Origin: JAGLQA01 sp023135565
GTDB lineage: Bacteria; Acidobacteriota; Aminicenantia; UBA2199
Assembly: GCA_030639305.1 (NCBI GenBank)
Contig: DAOWCY010000189.1
Location: 1-13,828 of the forward strand
Reading direction: 5' to 3'
Length of the DNA: 13,828 nucleotides
Under the pieces are notes generated by a model that was given only the letters and a program-made list of their open reading frames with translations, was not told the origin of the DNA and searched no databases. The position numbers and the translations under genes were made by a program. Shown in pieces: positions 1 to 5,922 of this stretch. Positions within the stretch are counted from its first letter, which is position 1. Every line of letters starts with the position of its first letter.

Positions 1-288
1 CCTCCTCATGTTTTTTATAGGAAAGAACAATGACAATGGAGGAGCGTGTCAGTGCCTCCCAACCGGGGCTGTTACCCGTGAGTGGAGGGCGAGGGGGGGG
101 GAGGGGGATTTACCCCTCTGCCCTCCCTCATGTTTTTTATAGGAAAGAACAATGACAATGGAGGAGCCTGTCAGTGCCTCCCATCCGGGGCTGTGACCCG
201 GGAGGGAGGGCGAGGGGCGGCGAGGGGGATTTACCCCTCAACCTCCCCTCATGTTTTTTATAGGAAAGAACAATGACAATGGAGGAGA
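1..288. repeat. Tandem repeat array, ~122 bp unit, about 2.4 copies
   Basis: The landmark CATGTTTTTTATAGGAAAGA begins at 7, 129 and 250, giving periods of 122 and 121 bp. Each copy continues through a segment containing ATGACAATGGAGGAG. The first two copies then carry a GC-rich stretch with G-runs and end in a GATTTACCCCTC motif. The third copy breaks off near 288, and the window opens inside the first, so the array probably continues upstream. The middle copy can fold: CCTCCC/CCGGG at 177-189 pairs with CCCGG/GGGAGG at 197-209, and GAGGGG pairs with CCCCTC across GATTTA. A 64-codon open frame at 82-276 lies wholly inside the repeats and is not called as a gene. No function is recognised. Confidence 0.9.
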
Positions 289-464
289 CGATCATATTAC
301 TTTCACACTATATAATAATTCAATTATGCGAAAATGTCAACTAAAAAATTAAAAAAAATTCACTAAGTAAAAAAAAATCCCACTTCTTCTCCGGCCGGGA
401 GGTGGGTTCTAAATCGAAGGTTTGTACAGCGGGAATTTTTTTTACAAAAAATTGAAGAAAAATG
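289..464. other. AT-rich gene-free stretch
   Basis: This stretch separates the tandem repeats from the promoter of the XRE gene. It is rich in A and T runs, with one short GC-rich island near 391-408. I see no convincing open frame, RNA gene or terminator in it. Confidence 0.5.
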
Positions 465-493
465 TTGAAATTTAATCGGTTTTGGGTTATATT
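465..493 (+). promoter_or_regulatory. Predicted sigma-70 promoter for the XRE gene
   Basis: TTGAAA at 465-470 and TATATT at 488-493 are separated by 17 nt, about 38 nt upstream of the start codon. The surrounding sequence is very AT-rich, which raises the chance of a fortuitous match. Confidence 0.45.
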
Positions 494-530
494 ATAAATG
501 GTCCAGAAAATAAAGGAGTAATAAAGGCAG

Positions 531-1031
531 ATGAACAAAAAGTTCGTAAACACAAAAATTGTAGTAAATACGGAGGAGACAGGACAGCGTTTAAAACATT
601 TCAGGAATTTGCGTAATATTACGATAAGTGATCTTTCGGAGAAAACAGGACTCTCTGTAGGCATGATCTCGGAAACCGAGACCGGGAAAAATAAGCCTTC
701 GCCTAATTTAATGTTGGCATTATTGAATATCTACGGTCTGGATTTGAATTGGTTGTTAAACGGTGAGGGAGAGATGTTTGTCGAAGAAGGCATAGGACTG
801 CTGGGAGAAGTTACAGATTATGGCGAACTCAATGAAGAAATTTATGAACTGTTGTGGCATTTTGAACATACCCAGGTGGTTAAACTGGCAGTAGTAGGGT
901 TTTTCCTGGAATATATGCACGAAAATGAAGAATTGATAAAAAAGGATCGTGAGAAGTATCGGGAACATTTACGCCGGAAAGAAAAACAGGAAGAAAAACA
1001 GGTGCAAGAAATCGAGTTATTGGATGAATAA
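531..1031 (+). CDS. XRE-family helix-turn-helix transcriptional regulator
   Basis: A 166-residue DNA-binding regulator of the Cro/C1 (HTH_3) type. Residues about 19-73 hold the helix-turn-helix: RLKHFRNLRNITISDLSEKT, then LSVGMISETETGKNKPS and a closing helix. The next stretch, DLNWLLNGEGEMF, is typical of phage-like XRE repressors. The C-terminal half is acidic and then strongly charged (KKDREKYREHLRRKEKQEEK), probably helical or coiled coil, and may mediate dimerisation or partner binding. The start is uncertain in detail: AAAGG sits only 3 nt before ATG 531 and AAGGAG sits 12 nt before it, but no other in-frame start fits better. The stop overlaps the next gene by 8 nt, so the two are probably cotranslated. 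The regulated target cannot be read from the sequence; autoregulation of this pair is the usual expectation for such repressors. Confidence 0.88.
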   Translation: MNKKFVNTKIVVNTEETGQRLKHFRNLRNITISDLSEKTGLSVGMISETETGKNKPSPNLMLALLNIYGLDLNWLLNGEGEMFVEEGIGLLGEVTDYGELNEEIYELLWHFEHTQVVKLAVVGFFLEYMHENEELIKKDREKYREHLRRKEKQEEKQVQEIELLDE

Positions 1032-1731
1032 ACAGGAAAGAATTAAAGAACTTCTCGAATTGATGAATATCCCTGAATTCGAGAAGTTGATAAATATAAA
1101 AGTCGAAGAATTAAAAATAATCCTGGCCCGTAAGATCAAGATGTACTATAAGCTGAAGAGTGAATTTAAAAGGGCGAAGCAGGAAGTGTTGTTTGAGAAT
1201 GGCGTTGTAGGCAGCCGTACTTATTTTTTCGAGTTAAACAGGGTCGAGGCTTCCGATAGTAAAATAGGGTATACGTGGATATTAAAGAAGATCGAACCGG
1301 AACCGGGGATGTACAATACAGAAGAGATTATTCCTACTGATGTGATCAAATTTCTCGGTAGTCATACCACCAATCCGACTAAAATTGAATTTAATGATTT
1401 TTTTTCAGAACAATCAGGCAAGGCATACGATATAAAATCGATAAAATATAATGATTCCAGGGTTTTCGGCACTATACGCGCAGTCCGGGAAGGTAAGAAA
1501 GTAGAAGACTCGCCGTTAGAGGAGAAAAGGGACACTATTACTTTGGATTTTCCTAATAAAGAGATAGAAAATGAAGAAAAATACACCGAATTATTTCGTT
1601 ACATGGAAAAATATCCTGAAATAAAAGAACACATATTTACTTATTTTTATGTGATACAGAAACCATTGGTAGATAATGCCGAAGAGATGGCCCCACCTCC
1701 GACCACCCGTTTTGATAAGGTAGTGCCTTGA
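1024..1731 (+). CDS. Hypothetical protein, translationally coupled to the XRE regulator
   Basis: A 235-residue protein that I do not recognise. The start chosen is ATG 1024, which overlaps the end of the regulator gene (ATGAATAA, 8 nt). An in-frame ATG at 949 would add 25 basic residues translated from inside the regulator gene and is unlikely. The N-terminal 60 or so residues (NKQERIKELLELMNIPEFEK onward) look like charged amphipathic helices. The middle contains RTYFFELNRVEASDSKIGYT and looks like mixed alpha/beta. The C-terminus is low complexity (EEMAPPPTTRFDKVVP). There is no signal peptide, membrane segment or obvious catalytic motif, so it is probably cytoplasmic. Tight coupling to an XRE repressor suggests an effector, co-regulator or toxin-antitoxin-like partner, but that is context only. 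Both genes are more AT-rich than the oxidoreductase next door. Confidence 0.8.
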   Translation: MNKQERIKELLELMNIPEFEKLINIKVEELKIILARKIKMYYKLKSEFKRAKQEVLFENGVVGSRTYFFELNRVEASDSKIGYTWILKKIEPEPGMYNTEEIIPTDVIKFLGSHTTNPTKIEFNDFFSEQSGKAYDIKSIKYNDSRVFGTIRAVREGKKVEDSPLEEKRDTITLDFPNKEIENEEKYTELFRYMEKYPEIKEHIFTYFYVIQKPLVDNAEEMAPPPTTRFDKVVP

Positions 1732-1805
1732 TAATAAAAAATTAACCGGCAGTTTTTTGGGGCGTTTTTCACCGATTGTAGGCCCGCCGCAGCCGGGAAA
1801 GATAA

Positions 1806-3302
1806 TCAGCGGCGTAGGAAATCGAGAATAGAGTCAACCGAAGGGGATTTTTGCAGCAGCGAGGAACAATCGACGCCGTTTTCGACAATGGTTTTGGCCC
1901 GGGCGGACAGGGACGTATCTCCTAAGAGGATAAACCCCAACAGGCGGTTGTCCCGGAACATGAAATAATAATAACGATTTTCTACAGCGCCGTCGATGAA
2001 CCGGTAACTGGCGTCTTCGGCATCGATCCGCCCCATGCTGTACAGGTCGTACCCTAAAACCTTGAGCATGTTGGAACGGGGAATACCTGAAAATTCAGTT
2101 TTTTTCCCGGCGGCATTCATACCGGCCATAGTGCCCTGGAATTGGGAAGGTCCCCAGGTGCCGTAGTTAACTCCGTGGTGTTCAGCCACATCACCGGCGG
2201 CATATATTCCCGGGGCAGAGGTTTCTAAGAAATTATTCACCACTATGCCCCGGTTGACGTCGAAACCTGCCATGCGGGCGATATAACTGTTGGAACGGAC
2301 ACCGGTGGTGATAATAACCAGTTCGCAGTGGATGGTTTCCCTGCTTTCCAAAAGCACACCCCTGACCCTTTCGTCACCGGTAATCTCCTTTACGCGGGCG
2401 TTCTTGTGGGTTTTGATACCCAACCGGCGCACGTAGTCTTCCAGGATAATCCCGCCTTTTTCATTCAACTGCCGGGGCAGCAGCCAGGAGTACCCTTCCA
2501 GGATAGTGACATCGTTTCCCCGGCGGCTTAGGGCACCGGCTGTTTCTAAGCCCAGGATACCGCCGCCCAGGACCACACAGCGAATGTTATTCCCGGTTTG
2601 TTCAAGGATAAAATCCGCATCTTTTATTGTTCGCAGCGGCGTCACATTTTCTTTGTTCACCCCCGGCAGCGGTGGCACAAAAGGATGGGAACCCATGGTG
2701 AGAATTAATTTATCATATCTGACCGGTCCTGTGCCGCGGAGTTCCAGTATTTTTTTATCCGTCTCGATTTTACACAGTTCAACCGGGCGGATAAGCTGGA
2801 TCCCTTTTTCTTTGTACCATCCTTCCGGGTGGATAGGCAGATCACCGGCCTCAATTTCCCCGGCCAGATATCGGGTCAGGTTCAGCCTGAAGTAGGGGAG
2901 TTCCGCTTCTTTGGATAACAGTAAAATTTCGGCCCCGGAAGAGGTTTGCCTGACCGCCTCCACAGCGGAAATTCCGGCAATCCCGGCGCCGACGATTGCG
3001 ATTACCTGTTTTTCCCGGCTGGAAACGCCTGCGCTGGGGGCTTCCTCGTAGGGTTCGAACCTTTCGGCGGGAACCCCGCACACCGGGCAGAAGCCGGGAG
3101 GTTCAGTCTCTTCGTGGATATATTCGCAGTTCAAACAGCGCCACCTGTCCGGGCCGGTCCCGGGAGCAGCCGCGGCCGGTTCTTCGTAAGGTTCGAAATA
3201 ATCGGCTGTTGCTCCGCACACCGGGCAGTATTCCGGCGGTTCGGCGCCTTGGTGCACATAACCGCAAACTTCGCAAATCCATTTACCGGTATTTTTTTTC
3301 AT
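1806..3302 (-). CDS. FAD-dependent NAD(P)H oxidoreductase with two N-terminal rubredoxin-like domains
   Basis: A 498-residue cytoplasmic flavoprotein expected to pass electrons between NAD(P)H, FAD and rubredoxin-type iron centres. Two rubrerythrin-style rubredoxin motifs come first: CEVC then CPVC (Cys10, 13, 26, 29) and CLNC then CPVC (Cys56, 59, 72, 75), each with a 12-residue gap. The Pyr_redox_2 body follows, with FAD site GAGIAG (105-110), NAD(P) site GGGILG (246-251) and second FAD motif YAAGD (367-371). A C-terminal region resembles the NADH-rubredoxin reductase tail (LLGFILLGDT). The start is ATG at 3302, preceded by GGAAGGAG at good spacing. The open frame runs 52 codons further upstream, but that extension is translated palindromic repeat. 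It is convergent with the 1024-1731 gene and divergent from the dipeptidase. A likely role is oxygen or peroxide detoxification or redox balance in an anaerobe; the electron partner is unknown. Confidence 0.9.
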   Translation of the reverse strand: MKKNTGKWICEVCGYVHQGAEPPEYCPVCGATADYFEPYEEPAAAAPGTGPDRWRCLNCEYIHEETEPPGFCPVCGVPAERFEPYEEAPSAGVSSREKQVIAIVGAGIAGISAVEAVRQTSSGAEILLLSKEAELPYFRLNLTRYLAGEIEAGDLPIHPEGWYKEKGIQLIRPVELCKIETDKKILELRGTGPVRYDKLILTMGSHPFVPPLPGVNKENVTPLRTIKDADFILEQTGNNIRCVVLGGGILGLETAGALSRRGNDVTILEGYSWLLPRQLNEKGGIILEDYVRRLGIKTHKNARVKEITGDERVRGVLLESRETIHCELVIITTGVRSNSYIARMAGFDVNRGIVVNNFLETSAPGIYAAGDVAEHHGVNYGTWGPSQFQGTMAGMNAAGKKTEFSGIPRSNMLKVLGYDLYSMGRIDAEDASYRFIDGAVENRYYYFMFRDNRLLGFILLGDTSLSARAKTIVENGVDCSSLLQKSPSVDSILDFLRR

Positions 3303-3309
3303 TGTATAC

Positions 3310-3566
3310 TCCTTCCCCACACGCGTGGGGGGGCGATAAGCGGCTCCGCCGCAAGGGGCAGCGTGTGAGGGGGACTGCGTCCCCAGCCTATAAGCCGCTT
3401 CGCGGCAGAGACAGCGTGTGAGCGCTTTTGATTTTAAATTATAAAAAGTTTTGATCAAACTTTTTCAAAAGTTTGGCCCCCGGCAGGGACCTGCCGCGAA
3501 GCGGCTTAACGCCACCCCACGCGCGTGGGGCCGCCGGAGGCTCATAGGTTGGGTGCGCCGCACCCC
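3310..3566. repeat. Cluster of palindromic repeat modules
   Basis: Several hairpin modules lie side by side in the divergent intergenic region. The first type has CCCCAC/GTGGGG arms (3315-3330), GGGGAC/GTCCCC arms (3370-3384), or is the perfect palindrome CCCCACGCGCGTGGGG (3515-3530). The second type is GCGGC-TCC-GCCGC (3340-3352), GCCGC-TTC-GCGGC (3394-3406) and its inverse GCCGC-GAA-GCGGC (3493-3505). Other palindromes are GGCAGG-GA-CCTGCC (3482-3495), an AT-rich one with arms AAAAAGTTT and AAACTTTTT (3443-3465), and GGGTGC-GCC-GCACCC (3551-3565). A linker GCGTGTGAG recurs at 3361 and 3414. The same modules occur at 5258-5410 and 13601-13828. Confidence 0.9.
3438..3468 (-). promoter_or_regulatory. 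Possible repeat-borne promoter for the oxidoreductase gene
   Basis: Read on the minus strand, TTGAAA (3468-3463) is followed by TTTATA at 17 nt or TATAAT (3443-3438) at 19 nt. It lies inside the AT-rich palindrome of the repeat family. Transcription from here would give a leader of roughly 130 nt carrying the GC hairpins at 3315-3406 before the start codon at 3302. AT-rich composition makes chance matches likely. Confidence 0.3.
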
Positions 3567-3612
3567 ATAACTGACAATTTTAAAACATTCAAAAAAATAA
3601 GTCAACTATGAA

Positions 3613-3641
3613 TTGATAAAAGTCTAACAATATTTTATAAT
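3613..3641 (+). promoter_or_regulatory. Predicted sigma-70 promoter for the dipeptidase gene
   Basis: TTGATA at 3613-3618 and TATAAT at 3636-3641 are separated by 17 nt, 33 nt before the start codon. This is one of the best promoter matches in the window. The spacer contains AAAGTCTAACAA, a 12-mer also found at 8895-8906. Confidence 0.65.
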
Positions 3642-3673
3642 TAAGCTTCTTTTAATAAATTTTCGGAGGAATT

Positions 3674-5254
3674 ATGAAAAAATTATCGATCTTAGTAATC
3701 TTGACAGCGTTGGCCGTTTACGGTTTTGCTTACGAAGACGAAAAAGGCTGCACCTCCATCACGGTGGGAAAACAGGCTTCTGTAGATGGTTCCGTGATGA
3801 CTACCCATACCTGCGATTCCCGTGTTACCCGCACCTGGATCGACATCGTGAAAGCAAAGAAATATAAACCGGGGGCAAAACGCAAGGTATACGTAGATTC
3901 AAACAAAACAGCGAGCGCCTACGACCTGTCGAAACAAAAAGAAAAAGGCGAAATCCCCCAACCCGCCGAAACCTACAAATACTTCAACACCGCCTTGCCT
4001 CCCCTGAACGGGCGCCAGGTAGCCATAGGCGAATCCACTTTCGGCGGCAAAAAGGAAATGAAAAGCGACGCCGGCGTGATCGACTACTACGAACTGAACC
4101 GCATCATGATAGAGAGAGCCGCCACAGCCCGCGAAGCCATCGCCGCCGCCGATGAAGTCACTAAAAAATACGGTTATATCGAAGGCGGCGAATGTTTCAC
4201 TATCGCCGACCCCAAAGAAGTATGGCATTTAGAGATCATCGGCCCGGGCAAAGGAAAAAAAGGCGCTGTCTGGGTTGCCCAACGGGTGCCGGACGGTCAC
4301 ATTAGCGTAAACGGCAACGGCTCCCGCATCAGGGAGATCGACCTTTCCCGGCCCGACTATTTTATGGCTTCGGAAAACTACAAATCCAGAGCCGTCGAAT
4401 TAGGGCTGTATGATCCCGCTGCGGGCAAGCCTTTCGAGTTTTGTTATGTTTATGCGTCCAGGGATAGCATGGCAGCCAGGAGGAGAGAGTGGCGGGTTTT
4501 CGACCTGTTGGCTCCATCGCTTAAGCTCGACCCCAACAGCGAGAATTACCCTTTCTCGGTCAAACCGGACAAAAAAGTGAGCGTCAAAGATATAATGGAC
4601 ATATACCGGGACACTTATGAAGATACCCCTTTTGACATGACCAAAAATATGCTGGTGCCGGAACGGGACAAAGATGACAAAATAACCGGGAAATTTATAA
4701 AAAGTCCCTATGCCAACCCTTTTATGGATTATGATATGATGCCGCTTTTCAAGATTAACGGCGGTTGGAACGAATTGGGCGAAAGGTGTATTGCCCGGTA
4801 TTATTGTACTTATATTACTATTATCCAGGTCAGGGATTGGCTGCCCGATGATATCGGCGGTTTAGTATGGTTTTCTTATGACAACCCGGCCATGGCGGCT
4901 TATGCGCCTTTGTATATCGGCATCGAGAAGGTTCCTGAACCTTATAAGATTTGCGGCCGGCCCGGGTTTAACTATGACTGTGCCTGGTGGGCTTTTAACC
5001 GTGTCGCTGATCTTTCCGCCCAGAAATGGGGACACATGAGGCATGATGTTGCAAAAGTGTGGCGGAAATTTGAAAAAGAAGCGCTGCAGAACCAGGCAAA
5101 GGTTGAAGCGGAAGCGCTGGCGCTTTACAAGAAGAACCCTAAAAAAGCCCGGAAATTTTTGACCGGGTACAGTAATGATTGGATGGAAAAATTGGTTAAG
5201 GCTTATTGGCAGTTAGGAAACGATCTATGGAGTAAGTATACCGGGAAATTTTAA
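3674..5254 (+). CDS. Exported C69-family dipeptidase
   Basis: A 526-residue peptidase of the C69 (PepD/U34) family, N-terminal-nucleophile hydrolases that cleave dipeptides. Residues 1-19 (MKKLSILVILTALAVYGFA) form a signal peptide. The motif CTSITVGKQASVDGSVMTTH follows, with Cys26 the predicted nucleophile exposed after the signal and a short YEDEKG stretch are removed. Further family-like blocks are GGECFTIADPKEVWHLEIIG, VPDGHISVNGNGSRI and the SYDNPAMAAYAPLYIG region. Length fits the family. GGAGGAATT precedes ATG 3674. The exported form would act in the periplasm or outside the cell, supplying amino acids or trimming peptides. The gene stands alone with its own promoter and is bracketed by inverted copies of the palindromic repeat. 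Placement before a small precursor-peptide gene is suggestive but does not prove a shared role. Confidence 0.9.
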   Translation: MKKLSILVILTALAVYGFAYEDEKGCTSITVGKQASVDGSVMTTHTCDSRVTRTWIDIVKAKKYKPGAKRKVYVDSNKTASAYDLSKQKEKGEIPQPAETYKYFNTALPPLNGRQVAIGESTFGGKKEMKSDAGVIDYYELNRIMIERAATAREAIAAADEVTKKYGYIEGGECFTIADPKEVWHLEIIGPGKGKKGAVWVAQRVPDGHISVNGNGSRIREIDLSRPDYFMASENYKSRAVELGLYDPAAGKPFEFCYVYASRDSMAARRREWRVFDLLAPSLKLDPNSENYPFSVKPDKKVSVKDIMDIYRDTYEDTPFDMTKNMLVPERDKDDKITGKFIKSPYANPFMDYDMMPLFKINGGWNELGERCIARYYCTYITIIQVRDWLPDDIGGLVWFSYDNPAMAAYAPLYIGIEKVPEPYKICGRPGFNYDCAWWAFNRVADLSAQKWGHMRHDVAKVWRKFEKEALQNQAKVEAEALALYKKNPKKARKFLTGYSNDWMEKLVKAYWQLGNDLWSKYTGKF

Positions 5255-5257
5255 CGG

Positions 5258-5410
5258 TCTTGCCTGCGGCGGCCCCACGCGCGTGGGGTGGCGATAAGCC
5301 GCTTCGCGGCAGGTCCCTGCCGGGTGACGCCCCCATTAAATTGAAGTTGGGGGCCAGCGGCATACCGCCCCTCCGAAAAAGTTTGAACAAAACTTTTGTT
5401 GATCGAGAAG
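5258..5410. repeat. Palindromic repeat cluster, inverted relative to 3443-3532
   Basis: CCCCACGCGCGTGGGG (5273-5288), GCCGC-TTC-GCGGC (5298-5310) and GGCAGG-TC-CCTGCC (5308-5321) occur in order. The stretch 5271-5321 is the reverse complement of 3482-3532 with one mismatch over 51 nt. Beyond it come a GCCCCC/GGGGGC hairpin around 5329-5354 and an AT-rich palindrome near 5375-5397. The second matches the AAAAAGTTT module upstream of the dipeptidase, with extra sequence between. Confidence 0.88.
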
Positions 5411-5630
5411 CGCTGTCACCACCCCTGCCATAGTTTTTAGGCATTATGAATGGAAATTACCGGGAGTGAATGATTTGTTCTATATCTCTATCTAATTAGA
5501 ATTGATTTTGCTATCCATATTGAATGCTATTTACCAACTCCGAATTCATTTTTATACTATACTATAATCTTGACGGTTCATGTAACCTGGAAACAGTTAA
5601 ATGACCGCTTACAATAAAAAACTAAAAAAA
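5411..5630. other. AT-rich intergenic stretch before the precursor gene
   Basis: No open frame stands out. TATAAT occurs at 5563-5568 and TTGACG at 5570-5575, but neither has a good partner at 16-18 nt, so no promoter is called firmly. The promoter of the precursor peptide probably lies in here. Confidence 0.4.
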
Positions 5631-5640
5631 GGAGTTAAAG

Positions 5641-5790
5641 ATGGAAAAAGAAAAAAAATTGAAGCTCGAAAAGAGCACGGTTCAGAACCTTAACACTATC
5701 CTGGACAGGGAAGAACAAGAATTACTCAAAGGCGGCACTAATGTTGTACCGATGGGCACTACAGCCGTTCCCATTTATTGTAGACCCTAA
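5641..5790 (+). CDS. RiPP precursor peptide, class I lanthipeptide-like leader
   Basis: A 49-residue peptide with AGGAG 6 nt before ATG 5641. The leader is lysine- and glutamate-rich with a KLKLEKSTVQNLN motif like the LxLxKxTIxxL signature of class I lanthipeptide-type precursors of Bacteroidota and relatives. It is followed by acidic DREEQELLKGG. The Gly-Gly at residues 31-32 is a typical processing site. The predicted core is TNVVPMGTTAVPIYCRP: 17 residues with four Thr, no Ser and one Cys near the end, enough for at most one thioether ring. No LanB, LanC, LanM, radical SAM enzyme or peptidase-transporter is encoded in the window, so it is an orphan precursor here. A strong terminator follows 20 nt downstream, marking it as a discrete transcription unit. 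Alternatively it could be an unmodified bacteriocin-like or signalling peptide. The family call is by motif only. Confidence 0.75.
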   Translation: MEKEKKLKLEKSTVQNLNTILDREEQELLKGGTNVVPMGTTAVPIYCRP

Positions 5791-5810
5791 ATTTTTTTAG
5801 GCTTAAGATC

Positions 5811-5850
5811 AAAAAACGGCCGGGTTTGAAAAAACCGGCCGTTTTTTTTT
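5811..5850 (+). terminator. Rho-independent terminator after the precursor gene
   Basis: The arm AAAAAACGGCCGG (5811-5823) pairs with CCGGCCGTTTTTT (5835-5847) around an 11-nt loop, and the T-run continues to 5850. The strong GC core and A-tract/T-tract flanks fit an intrinsic terminator. It lies 20 nt after the precursor stop and insulates it from the downstream sensor gene. Confidence 0.92.
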
Positions 5851-5865
5851 GTCAAAAAAAAAGGG

Positions 5866-5894
5866 TTGAAATATCGAGCTATTTAGTCTATTAT
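5866..5894 (+). promoter_or_regulatory. Predicted sigma-70 promoter for the propeller/AraC sensor gene
   Basis: TTGAAA at 5866-5871 and TATTAT at 5889-5894 are separated by 17 nt. The predicted transcription start near 5901 leaves a leader of only about 22 nt that contains AGGAG. Together with the terminator just upstream, this indicates separate transcription of precursor and sensor. Confidence 0.6.
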
Positions 5895-5922
5895 TACATT
5901 CTTAGGAGCGCTGAATAGTAAT

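Noticed and set aside
82..276. 64-codon open frame in the tandem repeats
   Set aside because: Gly-rich translation of repeat DNA, with no ribosome site of its own and the same peptide appearing twice by repetition.
1..288. CRISPR array
   Set aside because: The repeated unit is about 122 nt with no short repeat/unique spacer alternation and no cas genes in view.
949..1023. Earlier start (ATG 949) for the 235-residue protein
   Set aside because: It lies inside the regulator gene, adds a lysine-rich non-conserved-looking stretch and has no ribosome site; ATG 1024 gives a typical short overlap.
1732..1805. Bidirectional terminator between the convergent genes
   Set aside because: T-runs are present (about 1753-1769) but no convincing stem precedes them on either strand.
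2328..3421. Several plus-strand open frames opposite the oxidoreductase
   Set aside because: They are antisense shadows; the minus-strand frame has clear rubredoxin, FAD and NAD motifs.
3303..3458. 52-codon N-terminal extension of the oxidoreductase reading frame
   Set aside because: It translates the palindromic repeat cluster into low-quality sequence, while ATG 3302 has a good GGAAGGAG site and leads directly into the first rubredoxin motif.
5258..5410. Insertion sequence or transposase remnant after the dipeptidase
   Set aside because: Palindromic modules are present but no transposase-like coding sequence or target-site duplication can be seen.
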